A stretch of DNA of 64,000 nucleotides from Delphinapterus leucas (taxonomy: Eukaryota > Chordata > Mammalia > Artiodactyla > Monodontidae): assembly GCF_002288925.2 (NCBI RefSeq), contig NW_022098044.1, forward strand, positions 8,415,936-8,479,935, in the 5' to 3' direction. This document shows, one piece after another, positions 41,446-52,870 of the stretch. The notes under the pieces are model-generated. The model worked only from the letters and a program-made list of their open reading frames with translations. It was not told the DNA's origin and made no database searches. The stretch's first letter is position 1. Each line of letters starts with the position of its first letter. The translations under genes and the position numbers were made by a program.

Positions 41446-42150
41446 AATTAAAAATGGAAAATTTGAACAAGGAAGTTGTTAAAAATAAGTGATGAGGTAG
41501 TGCCAGAACAAGGAAGGGGAAGGGGGGGAGGAGAAAAGTGATTACCAAAAGCAATAACCTCAGTACTTGTGTGTGTATGCTTATTGGTATTGTTGTGGCA
41601 TCTAAAGAAACTCTCCTCAGAGTTCCCTGACTTCTACTTGATTGACAAACCTAGTTTCCCTACACTCCTCTCTATGTCACGTTGAGCTGACTTGGTAAAC
41701 TAAAAGGCAGTTCTCTCCCCTGTCCTTGAAGAGCGTCTAGTGATGAGAGTCAAGTGCAGGGTCCCTCAGAGGAGGACAAAGAAGAGGCAGCAGACCCACT
41801 GAGCATCCAGGTAACCCACCACCACTCAGTGGAGACGCTGGCAACCATGCACAGTGGGGCGTAGTGGTGGAGCCCGTGGTGAATGAGTCTGGCCTAGGGA
41901 AGCTGGGACAGGAGCCCAAGAAAAGACAGAGGGGACATTCAAGGCGGGGAGGGTGGGGAAGTGCTCAGGGAAACATGCCCTGCTAAAGCCTGAGGGGACA
42001 TGAAAGCTGACAGGACAGTGGAGAAGGATGAAAGCTGAATTGCCCTGTCCTGAGCAGGAAAGCAGAACATGGGAATTCTAGGCTAGAGGAGGTCAGTAGG
42101 GGGATGGAAAGATGGTGGGAAATCAAGCTACTTCAGACTAGAGGTGACCC
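41446..42150. other. Intergenic, unassigned
   Basis: Purine-rich sequence; no gene or clear repeat. Confidence 0.45.
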
Positions 42151-42168
42151 TCTACCTGTTTGCTTTTT

Positions 42169-42536
42169 TTTTTAAATTATTTTTATTTTTTAAATTTATT
42201 TATTTATTTTTGGCTGCATTGGGTCTTTGTTATTGCACGCGGGCTTTCTCTAGTTGTGGTGAGCGGGGGCTACTCTTCGTTGCGGTGCGGTGCGCAGGCT
42301 TCTTATTGCGGTGGCTTCTCTTGTTGCAGAGCATGGGCTCTAGGCTTGCCAGCTTCAGTAGTTGTGGCACACGGGCTCAGTAGCTGTGGCTCCCGGGCTC
42401 TAGAGCTCAGGCTCAGTAGTTGTGGTGCACGGGCTTAGTTGCTCCGCGGCATGTGGGATCTTTCCTGACCAGGGCTCAAACCTGTGTCCCCTGCACTGGC
42501 AGGCGGATTCTTAACCACTGAGCCATCAGGAAAGCC
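42169..42536 (-). mobile_element. Long CHR-type SINE
   Basis: TTTATTTATTTATTTTTGGC to CATCAGGAAAGCCC. TSD CCTGT(T/C)TGCTTTTT at 42155-42168 and 42537-42550 with one mismatch. Confidence 0.93.
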
Positions 42537-42550
42537 CCTGTCTGCTTTTT

Positions 42551-43760
42551 AATTCCTGGGGCCATGCCTCTGGGAAAGCCTTCTCAGAAACTCTTGACCC
42601 TAAATGGGGAGGAGATGGTGGTTTTTAGGGCTTAGGTCAACCACATCTTTCTGAAAAGTGTTAATGCTGAGTTGGAAACAGGTGAAGTGTGGGGAGAAAA
42701 TTACCCTATGGGCTCAGAGGTCTTAGAAATAAGTCTCTGCTGTTAATGTTATCATAGTGAAGTCCGGTGAAGTCTTGGACTGGTTTAAGGTTTATAAGAA
42801 GGGCGATCTTGGACCCTTCTGACTTTTACCCCTCCCCTCTTCCCTGGAGCTCAAACTCTGGTCACAGGCATAATTGCAGCCTTAGGAGTAAAAGATTTTA
42901 TTTCACATGCTTATCAGTCTCTGCTGAACACGTGAGTCTTTTTCTGCCTTTAGTTTCTTGACCTTAGCTTCTATTTATACGCACAATACATCCTTTCAAA
43001 TACAGGGTAATCCAGTAGCAGCTACTTTTTCTCGCACTCCTGAAACATAAAAATCCTAAGGACATAATAATTGCCTTTTATATTTTTTAAAAGTCTTCTC
43101 TTTCTTTAGCATTAAATTAATTTCCAAAATAGAACTCTTCCTTCTTCTTTCTCCTGACTGCCTTTTCTAGAGTTTTACTAAATGTTTTTTAGCCAATAGC
43201 TCTTTTTCTTATAAATCCTCACATTTGTTCTAATTATAAACTAGCACACATGGTGACATATGTTACTTTCCTAGGCTGATCCAGAAAGCGATGACAAGCA
43301 AAGAAAGAAGAACTCCATAAATAAGCTGAATTTAGTCTATGGGATGGCAAATTGCCCTTACTGTTGCTTTTTTTTTTTTAATCCAAAAAGAAATTTTATT
43401 TCTAGCTGAAGCAGGTCCCAGTGGGTTTCCCCCTCCTAATAAATTATTAGCTTCTTTGAGGAAAGTAATATGTTCTAGTCATCTTTGTAATGTCATCTCC
43501 AGTGACTTTCACTAGGAGTATGCAATGAGTGTTGAACTGAATTAAATTGCATTTAGTCAAATGAGAGGTGATACCTAACAGCATTTCAGAGGAAGACAAA
43601 GAAATAAACTGCATCTTATGACATAGACATGCTGGTGTCCTTGCTATAACTTACCAGTTAACCAATTCAATAATTGTATGCAGTCAAACCTCACAATATT
43701 TTTACCTCTTTCTTAATCTCCAATAAGAAAAGTAATATAAAGTGTGTGGAACCACTCACA
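42551..43760. other. Intergenic, unassigned
   Basis: No gene or assignable repeat. Confidence 0.45.
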
Positions 43761-43769
43761 GTCTCATCA

Positions 43770-44251
43770 CCCTGCAATATATCAGATTAACAACAGTGGT
43801 TATAAATTTTGTCTTTGTTATACATGTAATACAGATATTTTAAACAAAATGGTATACTCTGAGCCCATAGGACAAAATGGTATGCTCTACATCTTGTTCT
43901 GTAGCCTGCTCTTTCACTCAGCGTTATGGGTTGAGAAGACGTTCTCATACCAATAAACATTCCTTAATAGATATTTATTATTCTGTCATATGATTGTACC
44001 ACAATTTGCCTAACCAATCATCTGTCTTGGGTGTTTCCATTTTAAAAATTTATTATAATGTTTTGATATCCTTGTTGTTGCTGTTGTTTTTAGTTCTATA
44101 TTCTGCTCTTATTTCCTCAGGATAAATTACCATAGGTAGAATTGCTGGGACGAAAGATGCATAGATTTTAAACTGGAACACACATTTCTGAGTCGCTGTT
44201 CAGAAAGGTTATACTTCTATGCATTCCCTGTTCATGTCCTTTTTCCATTTA
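43770..44251 (-). mobile_element. Old L1 fragment (L1M type), first part
   Basis: Antisense phrases GCCTGCTCTTTCACTCAGCG, TATGATTGTACCACAATTTG and GTAGAATTGCTGGGACGAAA. Continues beyond the SINE at 44266. Confidence 0.75.
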
Positions 44252-44265
44252 AAAAAGGGAATGAG

Positions 44266-44605
44266 GGACTTCCCTCGTGGCACAGTGGTTAAGAATCTGC
44301 CTGTCAATGCAGGGGACATGGGTTCGATCGCTTGTCCGGGAAGATCCCACACGCGGCGGAACAACTAAGCCCGTGCACCACAACTACTGAGCCTGTGCTC
44401 TAGAGCCCACGAGCCACAACTACTGAAGCCTGTGCTCCACAACTACTGAAGCCTGCGCGCCTAGAGCCCATGCTCCACGACAAGAGAAGCCACCGCAATG
44501 AGAAGCCCGTGCACCGCAACGAAGTGTAGATCCCACGTGTCGCAACTAGAGAAAGCCTGTGCGCAGCAATGAAGACCCAATGCAGCCAAAAATAAATAAA
44601 TAAAT
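44266..44605 (+). mobile_element. Long CHR-type SINE
   Basis: GGACTTCCCTCGTGGCACAG head, ACTACTGAAGCCTGTGCTCC internal units, AAATAAATAAATAAA tail. TSD AAAAAGGGAATGAG / AAAAAGGGGATGAG (44252-44265, 44606-44619). Confidence 0.94.
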
Positions 44606-44619
44606 AAAAAGGGGATGAG

Positions 44620-45480
44620 TGGGTAATTATCTTATTGATTTGTTAGGGCTCTTTATTTATTAAGCACACTGTCCTTTTGTCATAAATTACACAAACATTT
44701 TTTCCTCATTTGTCACATAGGATTTTTGCTATACACTATAATGCCTACTAAATTTTGTATTATTTCAGCTGTATAACTCATTTTATTTTTGTAATCTTCC
44801 TTTTTCACTGGACAATATAACTTGAATTGCTGCCATATTAGTACATATAATACTGCCTCATTCTTTCTAATAACTTCCATTATATGAATATATCACAATT
44901 TAACCAGTTCTCTCTTGATGGAAATTCAAATCTTTTATTACACAAATAAAACTGTCATGATATCCAGGTACTTCTGTCATTTCACAAATAAATGAGTATA
45001 TTTGAATCAGATAAATATCCAAGAGGAAAACTATTGTGTCAAAGGGTATTTGGAGATGTCTTTTTGATACTTGGGTCAAGATGTCCATACTTGAAGAGAT
45101 AATTGCCAGTACCATTTCTTTATATTGAACTATCGAATTACTATGTGAATAAATTTTACTTAGTTGTGGTTAATTATGCTTTTAATTTGTGCTAAATTTG
45201 ATTTGCTGTTACTTTGAGATTTTCATATTATATTCATATATGAGATTGGCTGATAGTTTTCTTTTCTGTGAGTTCTCTTGGTTAGGTTTTGGTATCAGAG
45301 TTAAGCTAACTTCACAATATGAATTTGGAAATCTATCATCTAAGCTCTCATTTATTTAGCATCTATTCTTTGAACATTTGAAGGCATTCCACTCCCAAAC
45401 TGCCTGGCATGGAAGGATTTCCACAATGTACTAAGTGAAAAAAAGCAAATTTCAAAACAATATGTGCAATGTGATACCAT
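44620..45480 (-). mobile_element. Old L1 fragment (L1M type), second part
   Basis: GTCATAAATTACACAAACAT, CCATTATATGAATATATCAC, GATAAATATCCAAGAGGAAA. Antisense, diverged. Confidence 0.65.
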
Positions 45481-45519
45481 TTTTTATCTTTTAAAAAATT
45501 GTATTTAGGAGTATACGTG

Positions 45520-45600
45520 TCTATATAGATGGATGGATGGATGGATAGATAGACAGATTTAGATAGATAGATGATGATGACAGATAGATAGATAGATAGG
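45520..45600. repeat. (GGAT/GATA)n tetranucleotide tract
   Basis: GGATGGATGGATGGATAGAT followed by GATA units, about 80 bases with interruptions. Confidence 0.92.
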
Positions 45601-45769
45601 CAATGTTTTCAAGTGTACAGGGTAAAGTTTAAAAGTGTACGTATAAAAAAAGTGTACATGTCAAACAGATAATGGTGGTGACTCCCACAGAATGGTTGTA
45701 CAGGAAAGAAGGGCAAGAATTGTCAATCTTTGTAAGTTTATATATTCTTTCACAAGTTTTTTACATTTT

Positions 45770-45869
45770 ATTTGCTTTTCTATTGAGATATAACTTATAG
45801 ATAGTGAAGGACACAAGTCTCAAGTATAAAGCTAACAAATGTTTACGTGTGTAAACTCCTATAGCCGAT
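45770..45869 (-). mobile_element. Old L1 fragment left of MLT1
   Basis: ATTGAGATATAACTTATAGA and CAAATGTTTACGTGTGTAAA: antisense L1M. It resumes at about 46430 on the far side of the LTR. Confidence 0.65.
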
Positions 45870-46429
45870 TGTATTTTCTAAAGGTGACTTAATAATGTCT
45901 ATAATCCGACGTGACTTTCCCACAGTGTGACTTGCCACTCCCCCATCAAGTGCAGAGTCTATGTCTCCTCCTTTTGCACCTGGGCAGGCCTTTGTGTCCA
46001 CCTCAACAAACTAAGTGTGGAGGTAATATGCTGTGTGACTGTCAGGACTAGGTCATAAAAGGAGATAGAGTCTTTTCCTGGCTCTTTCTCTCTTTCAGGC
46101 TACTTGCCCTTGGAACCACCATGCTATGAGGAGGCCCAGTCACATGGAGAGGCTCATGTGGAGAGAAACCAAGGTCCTGGGCCCTCAACTCCAACTGAGC
46201 TCCCAGCCAACAGCCTGCACCAACTTGCCAGCCACGTGAGTGAGGCTTCTTGGAAGTGGATCTTCTAGCCCTCAGTCAAGTCACCCTAGATGACTCTGGG
46301 CGGAGAGACAAGAGCCTTCCCTGCCAAGACCTGCCCACAATGCAGATTAACGAAAAAAAAAATAATTGTTGTTTTAAGCCGCTAGGTTTTGGACAGGTTT
46401 GTTACACAGTAATAAATAACCAGAACAAC
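45870..46429 (+). mobile_element. MLT1-type LTR (ERVL-MaLR)
   Basis: TGTATTTTCTAAAGGTGACT start, GGAACCACCATGCTATGAGG in the middle, TTTAAGCCGCTAGGTTTTGG and TTTGTTACACAGTAATAAAT near the end. A solo LTR inserted into old L1; the flanking L1 continues on both sides. Confidence 0.88.
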
Positions 46430-46867
46430 AGCCCTATAACTACCACTAAATACGGAACATTTCTGTTACCCCAGAAATTCTCTCATGTACCCTCCCAGTC
46501 AACAACCCCCCGAAAGCTAACTGCTATTCTGACCTATAGCCCTGCATATTAGTTTTGCCTATGGTGAAGTTTGATACAAATGAAATCATAATATATTCTT
46601 TATGTCTGGCTTCTTCTGCTCAACATGTTTTTGAAATTAATTCATATTATTTCAATATTAGGGTTTGCTCTTTTTCATCCATTGTATGAATATACCACCA
46701 TTTATCCATTCTACTATTGGTAATTATTTAGTCATTTATTATGAATAAAGCTGCTATGCACATTCATGTACTTCTTTTGGTGGGCATCAGTACCCTGCTG
46801 CATATATACCCAGGAGTGGAATGACTGGGTCATAGGATATAGGTATGTGTAGTTTTAGTAGGGTGGT
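46430..46867 (-). mobile_element. Old L1 fragment right of MLT1
   Basis: TGAATATACCACCATTTATC, GAATAAAGCTGCTATGCACA and GGAGTGGAATGACTGGGTCA: antisense L1M. Confidence 0.8.
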
Positions 46868-47085
46868 GGTTTTAAAGCATGTCCATGAATTCTTAGATAT
46901 TACTCCATCAAAAGGTGGGGGTCTGTGTCCCCCCTCTTTGAATCTGGACTGGTCTTAGTGACTCGTTTGTAACCAATAGAATGCAATGGATATGACCTTG
47001 CATCCTTGCATGACATCTGAGGCTAGATACAAAAAATTATGCAGCTCTACCTGGTTTTCTTGGGGCACTTGCTCTGGGAAATTTC
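46868..47085 (+). mobile_element. Partial MLT1-like LTR
   Basis: AAAGGTGGGGGTCTGTGTCC, TGAATCTGGACTGGTCTTAG, CAATAGAATGCAATGGATAT: 5' half of an MLT1-type LTR. Confidence 0.65.
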
Positions 47086-48155
47086 CAGCCAGTATTTCTT
47101 CAAATACTGTTCTGCCTCATTCTCTGTTCTCCTTCTAGTACTCCATTTTTCATTCTGTCTCATATGATAAATAGACACATTCCTTTCTGTATTTTCTGTC
47201 CTTTGTTCTCTCTGTATTTCAATTTGGACATCTACTGACTTGTCTTCTAGTTATACTAGTCGTCTGTTCTGCTGTGTCTAATTTGCTATTAAACACCAAG
47301 TGTTTAGGTATTAATTTGTTATAGTGCTTTTCAGGTCAAGAATCTCCACCTGACTCTTTTTTCATGGATTCTAGCTCTCTGGTGAAATTCTCCATCTTTT
47401 GTCTGTTTTCCTCATCATATTAATCATAGTTATTTTACAGTCCTCGTCTGATAAATCCAATATCTGAATCATCCACAGAACTGATTCTGTTGTCTATTCT
47501 TTCTCCTTCTCTATCTCTCTCTGTCTCTCATTTTTTTAGCATGCCTCATAATTTTTATTTTTTTCCCAACAACACTGTAGAAGAAAAAATGTTGAGTCTC
47601 CAGATGACATATCTTTCTTCGAACAGGATTAAATTTCCTTACAGCAGCTCTACAGATCACCTTGAACATGTCAAAGACAGGTTTTAACCTAGTTAATTTT
47701 TCTCTTACTACTAGTGTGTAACCCTTACTTCTAGGGCATGTCCTTATGGGATCTCAGCCAAAGTCCCTTGTAATCACTAAGGCTCCTCCATCTTGGTGGA
47801 CCTTGAACTACAACCTCTGTCTCCCCAGCACTGCAGCACATGTGAAGTCTCTCCTTGTCTCTGTTCTCTCAGCTGCTATTGTTTCTCCTTGTCCATGCAG
47901 AACTTAGAAGTTATCCAATAGCATAAAGTTAATTTGTATGAAGATTTGGGGGTTCACTTCTTTGTAGTTCCCTCCTTTCCAGGACTTTGCCCCAACTTCT
48001 CTGGCAGTTTCATAGTCTGTCTCTTGAGTTCTTTCTGCTTGAGAAATAAGCAACAAATTAGACAATGCCCTCAGGGAAAAAGCAGGAGTAAATCTCATGT
48101 ACTTCCTTTCTCTTAAAGACCCTAGTCCCTCAAATCTTATCTGCATTATTTATTC
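47086..48155 (-). mobile_element. Old L1 5' region, antisense
   Basis: CCAGCCAGTATTTCTTCAAA and TAGTACTCCATTTTTCATTC resemble 50860-50930, the 5' part of the L1 at 49500-51640. The further part (47490-48155) fits an L1 5' UTR less clearly. No intact frame. Confidence 0.5.
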
Positions 48156-48160
48156 TTTAA

Positions 48161-48594
48161 TTCTGACAAAGACTCTCCTTGACCAAACTTTAGTCCGGCT
48201 CCTCTGAGCCTTCTTCTCAGATGTGCCTCAACCTCGGCCCCAGGCCTGTCTTTGGCCTGCCTAACTCAGTCTTAGCAAAAATCCTCTAAGTTAGTTCAGT
48301 AAGAAGGCCCTCACCCTTTATCTGATTACCCTCAATACCTGATCAAGTTTCTCACTCCCTACCCTTGATATCTGATTACTCTGGCTTGCCTTCAGCAAAA
48401 ATCCTAAATTAGTTTAGCAAGAATCTCCCTACCCTCGATGTTTCCTTTTAGTAATTTTCCATTATTGACCCCCTCATTTTGCTTATTGGCTATAAATCCT
48501 CAGCTGTCATTGCTGTATTTGGAGTTGAGCCTGATCACTCTCCCCTACTGCAATGCCCCCATTGCAATGGACTTGAATAAAGTCTCCCTTACCA
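48161..48594 (+). mobile_element. Solo ERV LTR with promoter and poly(A) motifs
   Basis: An inverted CCAAT box (ATTGG 48485-48489), TATAAA 48491-48496 and AATAAA 48576-48581 are spaced as in a retroviral LTR of the gammaretrovirus-like (ERV1) class. TTTAA occurs directly before (48156-48160) and after (48595-48599), a possible 5-bp target duplication. No internal viral genes adjoin. It is an old, inactive relic, although its promoter motifs could still act. Exact family not assigned. Confidence 0.65.
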
Positions 48595-48599
48595 TTTAA

Positions 48600-48985
48600 A
48601 AAAGTGTTTTGCAAATGAACAAAGAAAACAAAGCTAAAGAATAGTAAGAAACAGACTTATAGATACCTGGAGCAAACTGGTGTTTGCCAGAGGAGAAGGA
48701 GGAAGGGGGTTGAGTGAAATAGGTGAAGAGGATTAAAAGGTACAAACTTCAAGTTATAAAATGAGTAACTTACAGGGGTGTAGAGTTAGAGTTAATACTG
48801 TAAGGTTAATTAAATTTTAATTAAGAGTTAATACTGTAATGATTTTGTATGGTGATAGATAGTTACTGGACTTGTAGTGATCATTTCATAATGTATTTAA
48901 TTGTTGGATCACCATGTTGTACACCTGAAAGTAACACAATATTTTACAATCAACTATATTTCAATTTAAAAAAAAAAGAAGAAAA
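48600..48985 (+). mobile_element. 5'-truncated L1 3' end
   Basis: CAGACTTATAGATACCTGGA, CACCATGTTGTACACCTGAA, CAACTATATTTCAATTTAAA plus A-run. Confidence 0.82.
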
Positions 48986-49180
48986 GAAAAGGAGGGCCTT
49001 AGATATTTTGGTTCTTTTTTCCTTCCCTGTTTCAAATTCATGTTATGGTTTTGGTTGGGTAATGGACAAGAAGTGTCATCAGTGGGCGTTTTGCCCAAGG
49101 TGGGCTGACTGGTGGGACTCTGTCCAAAGGTGACCAGGTTTAGCTTCTGACACAGAATGATGAATAGGTCACAGTGGCTT

Positions 49181-49206
49181 TTTTTGTATTGTATTGTATT
49201 GTATTT
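49181..49206. repeat. (GTATT)n short tandem repeat
   Basis: Four to five GTATT units directly before an AT-rich stretch. Confidence 0.85.
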
Positions 49207-49269
49207 GTTCATTTTCTTTTCTTTATTTATTTTTTAAATAAATGTATTTATTTTAAAGAAATAAATAAA

Positions 49270-49489
49270 TGTGTTTTTTTTTTAAAGACATTTATTTAGG
49301 CTGCGCTGGGTCTTAGTTGTGGCACTCGGGATCTTTGTTGAGGCCTGTGAGATCTGTGTTTTTTAGTTTAGTTGCAGCATGTGGACTTAGTTGTGGCATG
49401 AAGGATCTAGTTCCTGACCAGGGATCGAACCCAGGCCCCCTGCATTGGGAGCACAGAGTCTTACCCACTGGACCACCAGGGAAGTCCCT
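49270..49489 (-). mobile_element. tRNA-derived SINE (CHR type)
   Basis: CATTTATTTAGGCTGCGCTG to CCACCAGGGAAGTCCC on the minus strand. No clear TSD because of low-complexity flanks. Confidence 0.88.
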
Positions 49490-49981
49490 TAAAAAAGTGT
49501 TTTAAAAGGTTTCTGTTGTTGTTTTGAGTTTTAGGAATTTGTCCATTTCATCTAGGATATCTAATTTTTGGCAAACAATTGTTCACAGTACTCTCTTATA
49601 ACCCTTTTTATTTCTGTAGCATGTAGTATTGTCCCCACTTTCATTTCTGATCTTAGTAATTTGAATCTTCTCTCTTTTTTCCTTAGTCTACCTAGCCAAA
49701 GGTTTATCAATTTTGTTGACCTTTTCAAAGAATCAACTTTTGGTTTCGTTGATTTCCTGTACTGTTTTTCTGTTCTCTATGTTATTTATCAGTGCTCTAA
49801 TATTTATTATTTCCTTCTTTCTGCTAGCTTTGAGTTTAGTTTGTTCTTCTTTTTCTAGTTCCTTAACTTGTAAAGTTAGGTTGTTGATTTGAGATATTGC
49901 ATGTTTTTTAACGTAAGCATTTATAGCTGTAAATTTCCCCCTTAGCACTGTTTTTATTGCATCTCCTAAGTTTTGGTATAT

Positions 49982-50024
49982 ATATATTTTTAAATTGATG
50001 TATAGTTGATTTACAATGTTGTGT
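49982..50024 (-). mobile_element. Short L1 3'-end insertion inside L1
   Basis: AAATTGATGTATAGTTGATT and TACAATGTTGTGT are an antisense L1 tail of only about 43 bases, with GGTATAT on both sides (49975-49981 and 50025-50031). Similar to the micro-insertion at 32474. Confidence 0.6.
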
Positions 50025-50035
50025 GGTATATTGTG

Positions 50036-50244
50036 TTTTGTTTTGTTTTTTTGCAGTATGAGGGCCTCTCACTGTTGTGGCCTCTCCCGTTGCGGAGCAC
50101 AGGCTCTGGACCCACAGGCTCAGCGGCCATGGTTCACGGGCCTAGCCGCTCCGTGGCATGTGGGATCTTCCCGGACCGGGGCACGAACCCGCATCCCCTG
50201 CATTGGCAGGCGGACTCTCAACCACTGCGCCACCAGGGAAGCCC
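50036..50244 (-). mobile_element. CpG-containing CHR SINE (young type)
   Basis: Starts GCAGTATGAGGGCCTCTCAC and ends CCACCAGGGAAGCCC on the minus strand. Perfect 10-bp TSD GTATATTGTG at 50026-50035 and 50245-50254. Confidence 0.94.
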
Positions 50245-50267
50245 GTATATTGTGGGGTTTTTTAAGA

Positions 50268-50452
50268 TTTTTTTTTTGATGTGGACCATTTTTAAAGTCT
50301 TTATTGAATTTGTTACAATATTGCTTCTGCTTTATGTTTTGTTTTTTTGGCCACGAGGCATATGGGATCTTAGCCCCCTGACCAGGGATTGAACCCACAC
50401 CCCTGCATTAGAAGGCAAAGTCCTAACTACTGGACCGCCAGGAAGTCCCTGG
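50268..50452 (-). mobile_element. SINE with distinct 3' tail (second copy)
   Basis: The reverse of the 29765 SINE: TGATGTGGACCATTTTTAAA and TACAATATTGCTTCTGCTTT form the tail, then GGCCACGAGGCATATGGGAT and GGACCGCCAGGAAGTCCC the head. Confidence 0.88.
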
Positions 50453-51884
50453 TATTTTGTGTTTTCATTTTCATTTGTCTCTAAGTATTTTCTAATTTCT
50501 CTTGTGATTTCTTCTTTGGTCTGTTGGTTGTTTAAAAGTATATTGTTTAGTTTCCACAATTTTGTGAATTCCCCCATTTTCCCTTTGTTATTGATTTCTA
50601 ACTTCATCTCTTTGTGGTCAGAGAAGACATGTCCCATGTTCACTTGGGAAGAATGTGCATGCTGCTGTTGTTGAGTGGAGTGTTCTGTATATGTCAGATC
50701 TAGTTGGCTTATCAGGTTGTTCAAGTCCTCTATTTCCTTACTCATCTTCTGTCTGGTTGTTCTATCCATTACTGTGAGTGGGATATTGATGTCTCCAACT
50801 ATTACTGTAGAGCCATCTATTTCTCCCTTCAATTCTGTCAGTTTTTGCTTCATAAGTTTTCAGCCATTATTTCTTCAAGTGTTCTCTCTGCCCCTTTCAC
50901 TCTCTTCTTCTAGAACTCCCACAGTGTTGTCTCTTTTATGAGGGCCTATAGTTCTCTTAGGCTCTGTTTGCTTTTCTTCAATCTTTTTTCTTTCTACTCT
51001 CTGCCTTGACGACTTCTATTGTCTTATCTTTAAGTTTGCTGATTCTTTTTTTCTGCTTGCTCAAGTGTGCCCTTGAATTCTTCTAGCAAATTTTTCATTT
51101 CAGTTATTGTACTTTTCAGCTCTGGAATTTCTTTTCGGTTTCTTTTCAAGCTTCCTATCTCTTTATTGATACGTCTGTTTTGTTCACACATCATTTTCTT
51201 GATTTTCTCCACGTTTTCTTAAGTTAGCTGAGCATCTTTAAGATAGTTGTTTTAAAGTCTGTCTAGTATATCTGCCATTAGGTCTTTTTCAGGAACAGTT
51301 TCTGCTGATTTATTTTTTTCCTTTGAATGGGTCAAACTTTCCTATTTCTTTGTATGCCTTGTGATTTTTTTTGTTGAACACTGGACATTTGAATCTAGTA
51401 ATGTGGTAATTTTGCAAATCAGATTCTCCCTTTTCCCCAGCATTTGCTATTTTTGTTGTTTTGATTACTGTAAAATCTGTCTCTTTGCCAAGGATCAGCC
51501 TGAGGTATAAACTTAAGGTCTTCTCAGGTCTTTTCTCAGCCTTTTGGGCATGTATGGTTACTTTCTAATTTTCCCCATGAATACGGTTGCTTTTTAATAT
51601 ACTAGTCTTTAATACCTGGCTCCCCAAAAGGTAAAAAGTGAAAATGAAGGACGGGGGTGGGGGGGTGGGGGAGGGAAGGTGCTGGTCCTTTAAATCCTCG
51701 GGAAGTCACTTCAGCTAAAGAATCTTGCAACAATGGAGAGAGGTACTACAACAACAATAGCTGCCCCCTCTTTGTCTGTACATTTGTGTTCAGAAGCAGA
51801 AATCAGAGCACAGATCCCCAGTGTTTGGAGGATAGGTGTCTTTTTGCCCTCCCTGGCTCCTCCTACAAGCTGTTGACTGAAAAA

Positions 51885-52265
51885 AAAATGCACAATGTTA
51901 GAGTTGTGAGTTAAGTTTTATTTGGGGCAAAATGAGGACTATAGCCTGGGAGACAGCATTTCAGATAGCTCTGAGAAACTGCTCCAAAGAGTGGGGAGGT
52001 CAGTATATATGTGATTTTGGTGAAGGGGGAGTACATGCAATCAAGCACATATTTTTTGAAGTTTTCTGCTAGTCTTGTGAAGTTTACTGCTAGTCACAAG
52101 GAGCAGACATCACCGTAAAGGATTTTAGTGCTTTTCTAGATATGAGGAGATACAAGAATTGGACTCCTGAAAATATCTAACTATCCGAAGACCTGTTCTG
52201 CCAGTTTTTCCCAGAGCACAGAGTGCCTCATTCCCGATCTCCACCCTGAACTCCTTTCAGGGGGT
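51885..52265. mobile_element. Probable solo LTR (ERVL-like)
   Basis: GTTAAGTTTTATTTGGGGCA, ACTATAGCCTGGGAGACAGC and AGATAGCTCTGAGAAACTGC are known to me from a dispersed LTR family. Contains a 21-bp tandem duplication at 52058-52099. Orientation and boundaries uncertain. Confidence 0.5.
52058..52099 (+). repeat. 21-bp tandem duplication
   Basis: GAAGTTTTCTGCTAGTCTTGT (21 bases; cited core TCTGCTAGTC) is followed by a diverged copy with core TACTGCTAGTC. Confidence 0.85.
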
Positions 52266-52273
52266 GTTGAAGG

Positions 52274-52465
52274 TCAGCAGCTGCAGTGGCTCATAATTTG
52301 ATCCTTATAGAGGTAGATGGCAAGTGCCAATTTGTAGGTGACAAAGCTGTGTGCAAGCTGCTCCAGGAACACGGGTACTGCCATGCAGCTGTTGGTGACG
52401 GATGGGTAGCTGCTACTGTGCAAAGAGCTCAAGTTGACCAAAATTAACAGCGATTTACTGTCCAA
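52274..52465 (-). other. Unassigned open stretch, possible relic
   Basis: An open minus-strand frame contains SVTNSCMAVPVFLEQL and FVTYKLALAIYLYKDQ. It looks more protein-like than the neighbouring chance frames, but I cannot name a family. No splice sites or poly(A) support a gene. It may be internal ERV sequence or a processed-pseudogene scrap. Confidence 0.25.
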
Positions 52466-52624
52466 GTCTTCCCCTAGAAGTTACCAGCCTTCAACAGAGT
52501 CCAGAGTTCCAAAATAAGTACATCAGACAGATTCAGCTAGTGGAATTGTTATTTAGGTGGGGAGTCAGATTCCTGGTGCTTCCTACTCTGCCATCCTCCC
52601 AGATCCTCTATTTCACTTATTTTC

Positions 52625-52870
52625 ATTGTTTTCATTTTGGTAAACAACTGCTTTTGGCTATGCCCTAGCCTTGAGCTCAACTTTTGTGTTCCACAAGTTT
52701 TGATAACGCAGTGTCTTCATTTTTTTTGCTGTTAAATTATGACTTTATTGTCCCGTACCAGATAATGCAGCCTATACTACTTGTATTATTTTTGCTTTGG
52801 TAGCTTTGAGGGTTTTTTTGAGATTTAAAATAGGGTTAATTTTTGGTAATGGGTTAAAATACATTTTAAA
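52625..52870 (-). mobile_element. Old L1 fragment
   Basis: CCACAAGTTTTGATAACGCA and GTGTCTTCATTTTTTTTGCT resemble antisense L1 ORF2 sequence. Diverged. Confidence 0.5.

Larger units (their letters stand above)
49500..51640 (-). mobile_element. Old L1, ORF1 to ORF2 region, interrupted
   Basis: Minus-strand frames give the ORF1 coiled-coil style part (51212-51030), the ORF2 endonuclease end (50853 onward: VGDINIPLTVMDR, then YTEHSTQ) and the start of the reverse-transcriptase region (49948-49733: RGKFTAINAYVKK, INNIENRKTVQEINE). Order is right for one element. Stops and insertions at 49982-50452 disable it. Confidence 0.88.

Noticed and set aside
50332..50853. 173-codon minus-strand open frame
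   Set aside because: Chimera of L1 ORF2 endonuclease relic and the tail of an inserted SINE; not a host gene.
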